Shown: positions 25,890-36,155 of the stretch, one piece after another | How the letters are laid out: each line of letters opens with the position of its first letter | Position numbering within the stretch: the first letter of the stretch is position 1 | NCBI GenBank assembly: GCA_018607905.1 | Contig: JABBAP010000024.1 | Span: 74,871-138,870 of the forward strand | DNA: 64,000 bases | Origin: Paracoccaceae bacterium | Lineage (GTDB): Bacteria; Pseudomonadota; Alphaproteobacteria; Rhodobacterales; Rhodobacteraceae | Reading direction: 5' to 3' | Notes under the pieces: model-generated | Database searches by the model: none | What the model was told of the DNA's origin: nothing | Seen by the model: the letters and a program-made list of their open reading frames with translations, nothing else | Translations under genes and position numbers: made by a program

Positions 25890-26945
25890 ATGATCCCAAT
25901 CGAAAAACTAGAACAAATCAAACAACGCTTCGCTTATCTTGAGGCGAAAATGTCCGAAGGCAGCGCTGGCGATGACTTTGCCGCACTGTCAAAAGAATAC
26001 GCAGATCTGCGTCCGATTGTTGAAAAAATCACGAATTATCAAACGCTTCTTATCGACATCGCCGAGGCAGAAGAGATGCTCGCCGACGCTGAGTTAAAGG
26101 AGCTTGCAGCCGAGGAACTGCCCTCGTTAAAAGAAGCTTTGCCCACGTTAGAGCACGAAGTTCAACTGACGCTCATCCCCAAAGACGAAGCCGATGAACG
26201 CTCCGCCATTTTAGAAATTCGCGCAGGGACAGGTGGTGACGAAGCCGCCCTTTTTGCCGGTGATTTGATGCGAATGTACCAGCGCTATTCTGAAAGCGCG
26301 GGGTGGAAATTCGAAGTCATGGAAGAGAGCATCAATGAGTTAGGTGGCGTGCGCGAAGCTGTGGTGAACGTTAAAGGGCAGGGTGTGTTTGCCCGCCTGA
26401 AATTCGAAAGCGGTGTGCACCGTGTTCAACGGGTTCCCGTCACCGAAAGCGGCGGTCGTGTCCACACATCCGCAGCCACCGTCGCCGTTCTGCCAGAGGC
26501 AGAGGAAGTTGATATCGACATCCCGGCCACCGACATTCGGATTGATACGATGCGCGCGTCTGGCTCTGGTGGGCAGCACGTGAACACCACCGATTCTGCC
26601 GTTCGCATTTTGCACCTTCCTACCAACATCATGGTCGTCAGCGCAGAGAAATCCCAACACCGCAACCGCGAGATTGCAATGCAGGTTTTGCGCACACGAT
26701 TGTATGATTTGAAACGTCAAGAGGCAGACGATGCGCGTGCTGCTAGCCGCAAGGGGCAGGTGGGGTCTGGAGATCGTTCTGAACGCATCCGTACCTACAA
26801 CTTCCCGCAGGGTCGCCTTACCGATCACCGAATAAACCTCACTTTGTATAAGTTGGATCAAGTTTTACAGGGCGATTTGAATGAAATCATCGATGCGCTT
26901 ATTGCGGATGATCAGGCAGCCCGCCTTGCGGAAATGGACCCATGA
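25890..26945 (+). CDS. prfA: Peptide chain release factor 1
   Basis: 351 residues. Releases peptides at UAA and UAG. The GGQ loop is present as SGSGGQHVN near residue 230, the site methylated by PrmC, and the codon-recognition region ([29 protein letters not shown]) precedes it. The start is ATG 25890, 19 codons inside the open frame. The stop overlaps the prmC ATG by 4 bp. Confidence 0.97.
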   Translation: MIPIEKLEQIKQRFAYLEAKMSEGSAGDDFAALSKEYADLRPIVEKITNYQTLLIDIAEAEEMLADAELKELAAEELPSLKEALPTLEHEVQLTLIPKDEADERSAILEIRAGTGGDEAALFAGDLMRMYQRYSESAGWKFEVMEESINELGGVREAVVNVKGQGVFARLKFESGVHRVQRVPVTESGGRVHTSAATVAVLPEAEEVDIDIPATDIRIDTMRASGSGGQHVNTTDSAVRILHLPTNIMVVSAEKSQHRNREIAMQVLRTRLYDLKRQEADDARAASRKGQVGSGDRSERIRTYNFPQGRLTDHRINLTLYKLDQVLQGDLNEIIDALIADDQAARLAEMDP

Positions 26946-27778
26946 TCCAAACGGCATCAATGGTTTTGCGCAGCGGTACCAAACTTTTGCGCGAAGCAAT
27001 TGGTGACGGAGCACCGCGCGATGCCCGCATTTTGATGGCGCATACCCTTAATGTGCCAGCGGATCGGCTGACGCTGGAATTGTCGCGCACCGTTACGCCG
27101 ATGCAAGTAGCGCAGTTCGAACATGCGATCCACCGACGCGCCGCCGACACGCCGATTTCCCACATCACGGGCAAACGCGCTTTTTGGAAGCACGAATTTC
27201 GCGTCACTCCTGCGGTTCTTGATCCCCGCCCAGACACAGAAACGCTGATTGAGTTGGCGTTGCTGGGGCCGCCTCCCAAAACAATCCTCGATCTAGGGAC
27301 GGGATCTGGCTGTATCTTGTTGTCGCTTCTTGCTGAAATCAAAACTGCCACGGGTATCGGTACAGACATTAGCAAAGATGCGTTGGCCGTTGCGCGCGAA
27401 AATGCAGAGACTCTAAATCTGAGTGATCGCGTATCTCTTAGCCAGTCTGATTGGTTTAGCGATGTAACTGGCAGTTACGACCTGATTGTTAGCAATCCCC
27501 CATACATCACCGAAGCCGAGATGGCCGACCTCGCGCCCGATGTGCATAATTTTGAGCCTCACCTTGCATTAACCCCGGGCGGTGACGGGTTGTCTGCATA
27601 TCGCAAAATTGCGCTACAGCTCAGCCAGTTTTTGGCACCTCAGGGACGCGCATTTTTTGAAATTGGCAAAGATCAGGGCCCTGACGTGCGCGAGATTTTC
27701 GAAAGCAACGGATTCGCATCTGTAAGCGTACACCCAGATTTGAATGGCCATGCGCGGATTGTGGCCGTAAACGCGTGA
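26942..27778 (+). CDS. prmC: Release factor glutamine methyltransferase PrmC/HemK
   Basis: 278 residues. Methylates the GGQ glutamine of release factors. The S-adenosylmethionine motif [13 protein letters not shown] is near 114 and the catalytic NPPY near 184. The N-terminal helical bundle binds the release factor. Coupled to prfA by ATGA overlap. Confidence 0.96.
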   Translation: MIQTASMVLRSGTKLLREAIGDGAPRDARILMAHTLNVPADRLTLELSRTVTPMQVAQFEHAIHRRAADTPISHITGKRAFWKHEFRVTPAVLDPRPDTETLIELALLGPPPKTILDLGTGSGCILLSLLAEIKTATGIGTDISKDALAVARENAETLNLSDRVSLSQSDWFSDVTGSYDLIVSNPPYITEAEMADLAPDVHNFEPHLALTPGGDGLSAYRKIALQLSQFLAPQGRAFFEIGKDQGPDVREIFESNGFASVSVHPDLNGHARIVAVNA

Positions 27779-27874
27779 AATAGCGGCGTGAAGGTAAATA
27801 AACTTGCTAAATAGGCATATTTTAACGCATTTTGGGTTGTATTCGAGCCATAACCCATTGTACTTTCACCCTAC

Positions 27875-27950
27875 GGATGATGGAACAAATCGTGTTCTCA
27901 TCCTCAAGTATCCAAATAGGCATCTGGACATTCGGTCTTAGAAAAAGACC
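27875..27950 (+). promoter_or_regulatory. Two hairpins in the leader of the DUF4167 gene
   Basis: GGATGA (27875-27880) pairs with TCATCC (27898-27903), extended by GAAC/GTTC with a two-base bulge. GGTCTT (27934-27939) pairs with AAGACC (27945-27950) around AGAAA. Both lie in the 207-bp gap between prmC and the DUF4167 start. No T-tract follows either, so leader structure is likelier than termination. Confidence 0.35.
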
Positions 27951-27985
27951 AAAAAATCTAAAAACCACAAAGGCTTACAGATCAT

Positions 27986-28522
27986 ATGAGATCTCAAAAC
28001 AAAAACCGTTCGCGCAATAAAAATCGCAACCGCAATAACAATAACAACAATAACAATCCTGCGAATGTTGTGAATCGTGTGTTTGACAGCTCTGGCCCGG
28101 AGGGCAAGGTTCGTGGGACGCCGCAGCAGATAATTGATAAATATCAATCTCTTGCTCGTGATGCGCAGCTTTCGGGCGACCGTGTTGCGCATGAGAACTT
28201 TCTTCAGCACGCCGAACATTATGTTCGCATGTTGGGCGATGCACAGCGCGAAATCGATGCCCGCCGCGAACAACAAGATGCACAGCGCCAGCAGCAAGAC
28301 GCTCAGCGCCAACAACAAGACGCACAGCGCCAGCAAAATCAGAACAACAACCAGCACCAAAACGAAAACAACCAGCAAAATTCGGATCAACCCAAACAGG
28401 TTCCAATCGATGCATCTGGCGAACAGCCATCTATTCCAGCTGATGCCGATTTGTTTCCTGCACAGTCCGACAGTAACTTGGTTGAAACACCAGAAAGCCA
28501 GCCAGCGAAACCGGCAAAGTAA
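27986..28522 (+). CDS. DUF4167 protein, ending at an in-frame TAA
   Basis: 178 residues. The basic, Asn/Arg-rich N-terminus (MRSQNKNRSRNKNRNR) and the block GTPQQIIDKYQSLARDAQLSGDRVAHENFLQHAEHYVRM (about 44-82) identify DUF4167, a small family common in alphaproteobacteria and presumed to bind RNA. Residues 95-150 are low-complexity Gln/Asn. The frame stops at TAA 28520-28522, yet the next 34 codons continue the same kind of sequence in the same frame (see 28523-28627). No strong ribosome binding site precedes the ATG. Confidence 0.8.
   Translation: MRSQNKNRSRNKNRNRNNNNNNNNPANVVNRVFDSSGPEGKVRGTPQQIIDKYQSLARDAQLSGDRVAHENFLQHAEHYVRMLGDAQREIDARREQQDAQRQQQDAQRQQQDAQRQQNQNNNQHQNENNQQNSDQPKQVPIDASGEQPSIPADADLFPAQSDSNLVETPESQPAKPAK
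28271..28333 (+). repeat. Three 21-bp repeats encoding QQDAQRQ
   Basis: Units at 28271, 28292 and 28313 encode QQDAQRQ three times with only third-position changes. They sit in the low-complexity linker of the DUF4167 protein and probably vary in number between strains. Confidence 0.9.
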
Positions 28523-28627
28523 CCTGCACCGCGCAAACGCACGCCAAAGCCAAAGGTCTCTAACCCTGCTGATATCGTGGCAGAAGCTGTTGGAAACGCA
28601 GATGATGCACCAAAGGCTGCTGAATAA
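28523..28627 (+). pseudogene. In-frame C-terminal remnant of the DUF4167 gene
   Basis: Directly after the TAA at 28520 the same frame stays open for 34 codons to a TAA at 28625. It reads PAPRKRTPKPKVSNPADIVA and then an acidic-alanine end (DDAPKAAE), matching the composition of the basic, proline-rich tails of DUF4167 proteins. One base change (for example CAA or AAA to TAA) would explain the break. It may be a recent nonsense mutation, a sequencing error or readthrough. Confidence 0.55.
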
Positions 28628-28629
28628 CG

Positions 28630-29472
28630 CTACTGGCGAATAAGTTCACTTAACTTGCAGAACCGTTCGAGGTCGATTTCCTCGGCTCTTTGTGTTGGCT
28701 TGATGTCCGCTGCAATAAGGCGATCTTCCAAATCTGGAACGATGCCTTTTAGGCTTGCACGCAGCATTTTTCGCCGTTGATTAAATGCTTGCGCAACAAC
28801 TCGGGATAAGGTCTTGGCCTCCGCAGGGAAACGTGGGTTTTCTAGTCGTTCCAAATGCACAACCGATGACGTCACTTTGGGCGGGGGCGTAAATGCAACG
28901 GGGGAAATCTCCATCAGAATTTTCGCGTCACACCGCCACTGCGCCAAGATAGACAACCGCCCATAGGCCTTTGTGCGTGGTTTCGCGACAATGCGCTGTG
29001 CCACTTCTTTTTGAAACATAAGCGTCAATGATTGCCAAAATGGCGGCCATTCAGAGGGCGCCAACCATCGTGTCAACAGTTCGGTTCCCACATTGTACGG
29101 CAGGTTAGAAACGATCCGCACGGGTGCCGTTAAATGCTCCATCGGATCAATCTTCAGTGCATCGCCCAACAACACCTCAAGCGCGCCATTGTAATGATCT
29201 GCGACCTCTTTCAGTGCTGGCAAACACCGCTCGTCCTGTTCAATCACTACAACACGCCGCGCGCCCTCGTGCAATAATGCGCGGGTCAAACCACCTGGAC
29301 CCGGGCCAACTTCGAGCACGTCACACTTGGTCAAATCGCCAGCTTGTCGCGCAATCTTGCTTGTCAGGTTCAGATCCAACAGAAAGTTTTGCCCAAGAGC
29401 TTTCTTCGCAAACAACTCGTGCGTGTTAATCACATCGCGCAGCGGGGGTAGGCCATCAATGCTCGCCATCAT
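28630..29472 (-). CDS. rsmA: 16S rRNA dimethyladenosine transferase
   Basis: 280 residues. Dimethylates two adenosines near the 3' end of 16S r[15 protein letters not shown] near 22, the SAM motif [12 protein letters not shown] near 52 and catalytic NLPYN near 123 are visible. The start lies inside the 3' end of pdxA (17-bp overlap), so it is expressed with pdxA and surA. Two ATG codons in a row make the start ambiguous by one residue. Confidence 0.96.
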   Translation of the reverse strand: MMASIDGLPPLRDVINTHELFAKKALGQNFLLDLNLTSKIARQAGDLTKCDVLEVGPGPGGLTRALLHEGARRVVVIEQDERCLPALKEVADHYNGALEVLLGDALKIDPMEHLTAPVRIVSNLPYNVGTELLTRWLAPSEWPPFWQSLTLMFQKEVAQRIVAKPRTKAYGRLSILAQWRCDAKILMEISPVAFTPPPKVTSSVVHLERLENPRFPAEAKTLSRVVAQAFNQRRKMLRASLKGIVPDLEDRLIAADIKPTQRAEEIDLERFCKLSELIRQ

Positions 29473-30427
29473 ACGCCGCCCTTGCTGTTGCCATATCGCG
29501 CGCGCGGCGCAAGGCTTCGATCAGGCTGGTCGCATCCGCAATCCCTTTGCCTGCGATATCAAATGCGGTGCCGTGATCGGGGGATGTGCGGATAAAGGGC
29601 AGGCCGAGCGTTACATTCACCCCCGCAGAAAAATTCAGCGTTTTGATCGGGATCAGGGCTTGGTCGTGATACATGCAAACGGCCAAATCATAGCGCGCAC
29701 GGGCAGGGGGATGAAACATTGTGTCAGCGGGCAACGGCCCTGCGATATCAAATCCGTTAATGCGCAATTCAGCCAACACAGGTGCGATCAACTCGATTTC
29801 CTCGCGCCCCATAAGGCCGCCTTCACCCGCATGGGGATTCAATCCAGCAACAGCGATGCGCGGTGCGCGAATGCCAAAATCGCGGATCAATGCATCGCGC
29901 CCAATTCGCAAGGTATCGCGCAACAATTCAGCCGTGAGCACAGTTTTCACTTGATCAAGAGCGATGTGAATGGTCACAGGTATGACAGATAACTCTGGCG
30001 CGGTCAGCATCATCACAGATTGTTTGACACCGCCCAATTCCGCCAGAAATTCGGTGTGACCGGGGTGCGCAAAACCAGCGCCTTCGATCAAAACCTGTTT
30101 GCTGATCGGGTTGGTACACAGGCCAGACACAATGCCAGATTGCGCCAACCTTACCGCAGTCTCAATCGAATTGATAACACCGCTGGCGTTTGCGTGATCC
30201 GGCGATCCTGGTGTGGCAGAAGCCGCAAAATCAATGTGCAACAACGGCAGTCTAGCTGCGTTTTTTGCTTCGGATGGGTTAGAAATTTCCACACAATCAG
30301 GAAAGTGGCGTCGATCGCCGACAACAAAAAATGCCAGCTCGCCCTTCAAAACGCCATAGGCTTTGGACGAAATCTCAGGCCCAACACCAGCGGGATCACC
30401 GCTTGTAAGGGCAATTGGCAAAGTCAT
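29456..30427 (-). CDS. pdxA: 4-hydroxythreonine-4-phosphate dehydrogenase
   Basis: 323 residues. Acts in pyridoxal phosphate synthesis with PdxJ. Typical blocks: [12 protein letters not shown] at the N-terminus, [11 protein letters not shown] near 140, [16 protein letters not shown] near 205 and [10 protein letters not shown] near 250, which contain the metal-binding histidines. Overlaps surA at its start and rsmA at its end. Confidence 0.96.
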   Translation of the reverse strand: MTLPIALTSGDPAGVGPEISSKAYGVLKGELAFFVVGDRRHFPDCVEISNPSEAKNAARLPLLHIDFAASATPGSPDHANASGVINSIETAVRLAQSGIVSGLCTNPISKQVLIEGAGFAHPGHTEFLAELGGVKQSVMMLTAPELSVIPVTIHIALDQVKTVLTAELLRDTLRIGRDALIRDFGIRAPRIAVAGLNPHAGEGGLMGREEIELIAPVLAELRINGFDIAGPLPADTMFHPPARARYDLAVCMYHDQALIPIKTLNFSAGVNVTLGLPFIRTSPDHGTAFDIAGKGIADATSLIEALRRARDMATARAAYDGEH

Positions 30428-31635
30428 TTGTAAATGACAATCGCATCGCTTTTGAGTTCTTGCAGATAGCCTTGGCCAAACCCACTGATACGTTGATTGA
30501 ACAATCCGTTGCTGATATTTTCGCGTGCGCCCTCGGGCAACTCACGCAAACGATCACACAGCATTACGATGGTCAGCGTTCCTGCAGTGTTCGTGTAATA
30601 GCTCGCTTCATGGCGATCCAGACCCGCCAATTCAATGGCCAATACAGATGGCAAATCGCCCGCTTCTTCGACGTGGTCTGTGTGTCCTGGAACCGCAAAC
30701 CGTTCGGATTGGGCGCGGATGTCGTCACAGGTGTCCACGTCATTTATCAGTTTGGTGGCGTCTGAAACCAATTTCTCTGACCCGGGTTCACCTGGCACGT
30801 TTACAGAAACATAAGTCAGGGTCACCGGGCCTTGATCTGTATTGCGATCTTCACGAACACCACGCAATTGGAACAATCCGACGGTAGCGCCCAACGAAAT
30901 TGGTGCGGTCACTTCACCTGGTTGCAAGGCCATGATTTGCCCAGCCAATTGCGCAGGAAGTTGGGAAACAGGCAACCAATCCACCCGCCCAGAACGTGCC
31001 CGTGATGGCGATCGTGAATGGCGGCGTGCGGCCGCGCCAAAAGCGCCCTCAGACGTGATCGAATTTGATAATTTTTCTGCTAATTCCAGCGTCTTTTCGT
31101 CGCCCTGTTGATTCAGCGGCAGACGGATTTCAGAAAACAATATGGATTGCTGTTTTTGGCCGGAAATCAGGTTCAATGTCGTGTCGATTTCGTCGTCCGA
31201 CACATTGGCACGCCCGCCAAACCGCGCCTGCACAAGGTTGCGCCACAACAAACCGGCGCGCACAAACGCTTGCATGCTTTCACGTGCCGCGCCCCGCTGT
31301 GCCACGATTTGATACAATTGTTCGCCAGTCAAATTTGCGCGGCCTGCAAACTCGTCGACGCCCGCTTCAATTTCTTCATCGGTTGCGCTCAATCCTGCTT
31401 GCGCCGCCGCTTGAAGCCGAAGGCGATCTTCGATCAATTGTTCCTGAGCGATTTTTTTCAAATTTCCAGTTGTGCCAAAGAGCTGCAAGAGCAAAACACG
31501 TTGTGCGATTTCGAAATTTGTAATTATCCGATCATTCACACGAATGGCGACGGCATATGGGTTTTGGCTTTGCGCATTTACTGGATTTGTCCACGCGATC
31601 GCCGCTGTTGCCATTGCAAGAATCAATGCTTTCAT
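30424..31635 (-). CDS. surA: Periplasmic chaperone/PPIase, SurA family
   Basis: 403 residues with a signal peptide (ending VNAQ), an N-terminal SurA chaperone region (AVAIRVNDRIITNFEIAQR) and one parvulin-type domain (SILFSEIRLPL... DWLPVSQLPAQLAGQIMALQPGEV near 170-280). It escorts outer-membrane proteins such as LptD, whose gene is 13 bp upstream. The start is ATG 31635 with AGGTG upstream rather than the GTG three codons earlier. Only one parvulin domain is evident, against two in E. coli SurA, as usual in this group. Confidence 0.9.
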   Translation of the reverse strand: MKALILAMATAAIAWTNPVNAQSQNPYAVAIRVNDRIITNFEIAQRVLLLQLFGTTGNLKKIAQEQLIEDRLRLQAAAQAGLSATDEEIEAGVDEFAGRANLTGEQLYQIVAQRGAARESMQAFVRAGLLWRNLVQARFGGRANVSDDEIDTTLNLISGQKQQSILFSEIRLPLNQQGDEKTLELAEKLSNSITSEGAFGAAARRHSRSPSRARSGRVDWLPVSQLPAQLAGQIMALQPGEVTAPISLGATVGLFQLRGVREDRNTDQGPVTLTYVSVNVPGEPGSEKLVSDATKLINDVDTCDDIRAQSERFAVPGHTDHVEEAGDLPSVLAIELAGLDRHEASYYTNTAGTLTIVMLCDRLRELPEGARENISNGLFNQRISGFGQGYLQELKSDAIVIYK

Positions 31636-31648
31636 TTTATTCACCTGA

Positions 31649-33814
31649 CTACCCGTTTAATGCTGCACATCTGTGCGCATATTTCTTGTTTCGCTTTTTG
31701 TTGCCGAGCCCAGCCAATTCAACTGTTAACCCAAACTCTCGCGTTGGGTGCACAATACCAGACCCTTCGAATTGAAGCGAGTAGGAAAGATTAACGGCCA
31801 CACATTCGTTTTCATATCGAATGCCAAACTCGCCGCTTGTCGAACTTCCAGATTCCAAATTTTGCCGCCATTTGCCAGAATAAGTCCAATAATCGTTGCG
31901 CTGATATTGAACGGCAATTGATGCTTCATGGGTGCGATCACTTGCCCCTGCAACTACATCTTGTTCCAGCCAGACATAGGACGCTTGTGTCGCTACGCGA
32001 TCAAAATTCATCGACAGCTGCATCTCATTTTTACCAACGCTGAAATCATCGTCAAACAGCGTCCGATTTACAAAATCGAACTGATCGTTGAACGATACAT
32101 TGATCGCACTCACGTAATCAGAGTTCGTGCCATCAAGCCCTGTGCCAACGCCAAATTGGTTCAGATTCTCAGCGCGCAATACACGGCCCAGCGTTATACC
32201 ATAGGTCCAACCCTGTGGGTTGTAGCGCGTGTAGGACACACCGATGTTTGCGCGCAAACCACGTTCGGATGCATCAAACCCAGGGAAACGGTTGATCGAG
32301 AATAGGTTTGTTTCTTCAAACTCAACCTGCACACTGTCTTTATTTGAATTTGCACGCGCATCATCGGGCGACCAGACCAGTTGAATACGCGGTTCAATCA
32401 CGTGGCTTACACGGCCATTCTGGCGCGACAGGGGCCATCGCAAATCCAGTGCTGCTGTGGGAACCAGCTCCGAAACCGAACCGTCCACCACGCCCGCAAT
32501 ATTTTGCGTGTAATATGAATTGCCGGCGAGCCCCGTATAAGCGCCAACAATCAACCCGTTTTTCAAGACCCAATCTTTTTGCCAATCGGCCACGAAACCG
32601 ATGCGCGAAAACTCGCTGTTATTTTCACGCAGCAACGTGACAGATTGTGCCGTGATCCCAATCTTCCCGTTAAGCACCGGATCGACCCAAGTTTTACGGC
32701 CATAAATTTCGGGGAGGACCAACGGAATTTCTGTATCAATTTCATTGGCCCGCAGGCTTTGGATGTAAGAAGACGACACGCTAACGAAAGAGTTTTTTCG
32801 GGTTCGTCGCAATGTCACAAACGAAGTAAGGCGATCTTGGTTATCTGTACCAATGCCGTAGTCGTCACGAAAATCATCATCCGATGCGACTTCGATATCA
32901 AATTCCAACTCAATTTCGCGATCCAGCTGAAACAAGCCGTTCGCGCTTAAGGATGAGCGCGTGTTGTTGTTCGTGAGCGAATCCGCCAGCGTGAAATGCC
33001 CATCAATTTCAAACCGTCCGCGCTTAACCTCGCGGCGATAAATCGGGTTCAACAGAAAGCTACCTTTGGTAAATGCGCGGGTGGTTAAGGTTAAATCTGC
33101 GTGATCGCCGAGCGTCCAATAATAAGGCACTTCTATCCCGTAGCCGAGCGTGTTTGACGTCGATACTTTTGGCACAAGAAAACCAGTTGCGCGTCGCACC
33201 GACGGGTCAGGTACACGCAAATTGGGAGCGTAAAAGACCGGAATGCCGAGCAAATCAACAGTCGCGTTTTCAAAATACAGACGGCGCGCTTCTTCGTCGT
33301 GGATCACGCGGCGTGCGCGGATTTGCCAAAACGGAATCGGGTTTTTGGCACAGATATGACACCCGGTCGCAACGACTTTGTCCAAAACTTTGAACTTACC
33401 ATCTTGGCGATGCATCTGATGGCTCACCAGTTGCAATTGCTGTTGGATCAGCAACTCCGCGCCTTTGATCAAGCCGTTGCGCATATCCGAGTCCAGCTCG
33501 GCCCCTTGAGCGCGGGTCACAATGTCTGCTCCGTCCGTAAGGGTCAGCGGCCCGGGAACCGAAAGACGTTTATTGCGTTGGTCATAGACGACGCGTTGGG
33601 TTGCCAAAACCTGTGTGCCACGGAAAACTTGTACATTGCCTGTCGCGATCAGGACACCCGTTTTGGGATCAAATTGAACGCTGTCAGCCACCAAAGAAAT
33701 GGGGCGATTTTCGGGTTCGGTCGAATCTTGAGAATGAGCAATGGTGAATAGCGACGGCAAAACCAAAAGGCCTAGCAGACACATAAATAGACATCTGATT
33801 GCCCATTGCTTCAT
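31649..33814 (-). CDS. lptD: LPS-assembly outer-membrane protein LptD
   Basis: 721 residues: signal peptide, N-terminal OstA/LptA-like domain (ISLVADSVQFDPKTGVLIATGNV, about 40-130) and a long beta-barrel of alternating residues. A GCHIC pair near 152 could form a disulfide. It receives LPS from the Lpt bridge and inserts it in the outer leaflet. It follows lptG by 3 bp and precedes surA, the classic envelope operon. Confidence 0.95.
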   Translation of the reverse strand: MKQWAIRCLFMCLLGLLVLPSLFTIAHSQDSTEPENRPISLVADSVQFDPKTGVLIATGNVQVFRGTQVLATQRVVYDQRNKRLSVPGPLTLTDGADIVTRAQGAELDSDMRNGLIKGAELLIQQQLQLVSHQMHRQDGKFKVLDKVVATGCHICAKNPIPFWQIRARRVIHDEEARRLYFENATVDLLGIPVFYAPNLRVPDPSVRRATGFLVPKVSTSNTLGYGIEVPYYWTLGDHADLTLTTRAFTKGSFLLNPIYRREVKRGRFEIDGHFTLADSLTNNNTRSSLSANGLFQLDREIELEFDIEVASDDDFRDDYGIGTDNQDRLTSFVTLRRTRKNSFVSVSSSYIQSLRANEIDTEIPLVLPEIYGRKTWVDPVLNGKIGITAQSVTLLRENNSEFSRIGFVADWQKDWVLKNGLIVGAYTGLAGNSYYTQNIAGVVDGSVSELVPTAALDLRWPLSRQNGRVSHVIEPRIQLVWSPDDARANSNKDSVQVEFEETNLFSINRFPGFDASERGLRANIGVSYTRYNPQGWTYGITLGRVLRAENLNQFGVGTGLDGTNSDYVSAINVSFNDQFDFVNRTLFDDDFSVGKNEMQLSMNFDRVATQASYVWLEQDVVAGASDRTHEASIAVQYQRNDYWTYSGKWRQNLESGSSTSGEFGIRYENECVAVNLSYSLQFEGSGIVHPTREFGLTVELAGLGNKKRNKKYAHRCAALNG

Positions 33815-33817
33815 ATA

Positions 33818-34918
33818 TTATCCGTCCTCAAATCTGAGGAACAGCCCCACGGCAAAAAGTACAGCAGCAAGCGGTGGCGCCCATGCCGCCGCGAAAACGG
33901 GAATCTCTCCAGCTTCTCCCAGAGTCATAGCAAGATTTTGTAGGAAGTAGAGGGAAAAACCACAAATTAGAGCAAGAAATACCGAAACACCCAAATTCCC
34001 CATCCGTGATGTTTGAAGCGTGAAAGCAGCGCCAATAATCATCATCGCCAACAGCATTAACGGACGCGCCAATTCGACGTTTAGATGAATACGATGGGGC
34101 AGTGTGGAAAATCCTGCATCCCCGATGGATTTGATCGTCGCTAGCTTGTTCCAAATCGCCACAGATTCTGGCTTTGGGTACCCGTCAAGTATCTGGGCAG
34201 GTGTGATATCTGTTGGAAATCGCAAAATCTCGAATGTGGTGGCTTGTTGTTCGGGATTTACCCATCGGCGATCGGTTGACCAGATTTTACCATTCGTGAA
34301 CACCCATTCGGCTTCGCGCAAAATAGCGGTGCGCGAAAAAATCCTTTGTACCAATTGCCCCTTGGCATCAAACTTTAACGCGGTAGCCTCGCGCAGGCTC
34401 GTCCCACGCGAATTCGCGCTTTGCGCATGAATAACCGTGTGACCTTCTTCATCTTTTTGTCGCAACCAAAACCCATCATCCCCAAATGAAACCGCGCCGC
34501 GTTGCACATTCGCAAAATCATCGCGCAAATGGTCGTGCTGAACGGAAAATACGGCCGACAGCGGGTTTAGGAAAAGAATCGTGGCCAATCCGATTGTGAA
34601 TGCAACCAAAGCCGGCGAGGCCATAGCGCGCAGCGTTGCAACGCCAACTGCGCGTGTTACCACAAACTCGTTGGAGCGCGCCAAGCCCACGCAAAAGGTA
34701 AGGCCAGCAAGCATCACAATGATCGGCATGGCCTCCAAAACCATGGCGGGCGCGCTGAGCAATGCCAAAATACCTGCTTGTGCAAAACTTACGCCATGGC
34801 TTGAAAGGCCACGGATATTTTCAAGTGTTTCCAACACGAATAACAACAAACAGAGCACGGCAAATACCCGCAGAAAGGCCGCAAGAAACCGTTTGGCAAA
34901 GTAAAAATAGAGCGTCAT
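33818..34918 (-). CDS. lptG: LPS export permease LptG
   Basis: 366 residues with six membrane helices in the YjgP/YjgQ pattern: three near the N-terminus, a periplasmic domain (about 105-265) and three near the end. It forms the inner-membrane LPS transporter with LptF and the LptB ATPase. The ATG overlaps the lptF TGA. Assigned to LptG by its second place in the pair and its N-terminus (MTLYFYFAKRFL). Confidence 0.93.
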   Translation of the reverse strand: MTLYFYFAKRFLAAFLRVFAVLCLLLFVLETLENIRGLSSHGVSFAQAGILALLSAPAMVLEAMPIIVMLAGLTFCVGLARSNEFVVTRAVGVATLRAMASPALVAFTIGLATILFLNPLSAVFSVQHDHLRDDFANVQRGAVSFGDDGFWLRQKDEEGHTVIHAQSANSRGTSLREATALKFDAKGQLVQRIFSRTAILREAEWVFTNGKIWSTDRRWVNPEQQATTFEILRFPTDITPAQILDGYPKPESVAIWNKLATIKSIGDAGFSTLPHRIHLNVELARPLMLLAMMIIGAAFTLQTSRMGNLGVSVFLALICGFSLYFLQNLAMTLGEAGEIPVFAAAWAPPLAAVLFAVGLFLRFEDG

Positions 34919-36024
34919 GTCGGTGCTCCGTTGGGATTGAATATTCCGCTAAAGCCCGATTTCCAAGGCGCTTGGCCCAATCGGATCATGAAAAAGACGG
35001 CAAAAAAGGAAACCAAAACAGGTAGATACAGCAACGGCCACCCGACTGCACTTTCTTCGACGATGCCTTGGACCATTCCGCGCCCAGCATTGATTGCAAC
35101 CATGAACACCACGCCTAAGACGATGCGTAAAAAGAACCCGCCGCGACTGAAACCCGCCGACAATAGGACAATTGCGCCGAGTGCTGGCACAACAATTGCC
35201 AGCAACGATTTAACAAACCGATCATGCAGTTCAAGATTGGCATCGCTCTGAGTTGACGTTGCTAAATCCCAGGAAAGTGTTTCTTCTGCCCGAATGTAGC
35301 GTTCTGCAGCATCTTTGGCGAACTGGCTAAGATCATAGTTTAGTCCATCAAACTGTATTGTGCTCAGGGTGCGTGTTTCAGGGAAAAATTGCTGAATAGA
35401 TCCCTTTTTAAGAACCAGTTTCGGGGTGTCCTCATCGCTAACAATATACCCCTCGCTCGCCGCATGGGTTACAACTACGGAGGGGTCGCGGCGATCGTTG
35501 ATGACCACGTCTCGCAACTCTCCGTTTGGAAATGTTTGTCCAAAAAATACGGTTACGCCGTCCTCAGGCGAGGAAAATTCACCCGCGACAACGAATTGTG
35601 TCAAAAACTCTTTGCTGATTTCATATTGGCGATCCTGAAATTTGGACAGCGCCAAGGGCGTGATGAAATGCGTCAGTGCCATCATTATTCCAAAGCACGC
35701 AATTCCAAATGTGAAAAACGGTAACGTCATGTTTGCTGGCCCATGTCCAACACCCATGATCACCACCAATTCAGATTCAGAATACAGCCGATTGGTCAGA
35801 AAAATTGCGGTGGCAAACGCCGCGACAGGAACCACAGTTTCAAGAACTTTTGGCAACAAATAGAACGACAATTCCGCAAAAACAGCGCCTGATTGCCCGT
35901 TGTTTATCACAACATCTACGATCCGCAACGCTTGGTTAAGCCAAAGAATGCCGCCAAAAATGACCATAAAAAACAGAAACGGCCCTACCAATTGGCGCAG
36001 AACATATCTGTCGATGTATTTCAC
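34915..36024 (-). CDS. lptF: LPS export permease LptF
   Basis: About 369 residues in the YjgP/YjgQ pattern (six membrane helices around a periplasmic domain). The longest frame begins at a TTG (36078), but the GTG at 36024 gives the usual N-terminus (KYIDRYVLRQL) and has GAGG nine bases upstream, so I place the start there. Partner of LptG, with which it is coupled by ATGA. The gene is divergent from pepA. Confidence 0.9.
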   Translation of the reverse strand: MKYIDRYVLRQLVGPFLFFMVIFGGILWLNQALRIVDVVINNGQSGAVFAELSFYLLPKVLETVVPVAAFATAIFLTNRLYSESELVVIMGVGHGPANMTLPFFTFGIACFGIMMALTHFITPLALSKFQDRQYEISKEFLTQFVVAGEFSSPEDGVTVFFGQTFPNGELRDVVINDRRDPSVVVTHAASEGYIVSDEDTPKLVLKKGSIQQFFPETRTLSTIQFDGLNYDLSQFAKDAAERYIRAEETLSWDLATSTQSDANLELHDRFVKSLLAIVVPALGAIVLLSAGFSRGGFFLRIVLGVVFMVAINAGRGMVQGIVEESAVGWPLLYLPVLVSFFAVFFMIRLGQAPWKSGFSGIFNPNGAPT

Positions 36025-36155
36025 GGATGCGGACCTCAATTTCTCCAAGCCTTGTCGGGATAAACCATTTTTAAACAAGCGAACAGACGCAGGTGGTCAA
36101 ATCGGCACAATAACGCTAAATCAGGGGTAAATCACACGAAACAAAAGGGCTTTTC

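Noticed and set aside
28271-28333. Tandem repeat as a mobile or CRISPR element
   Set aside because: It is an in-frame 21-bp coding repeat in a low-complexity protein region.
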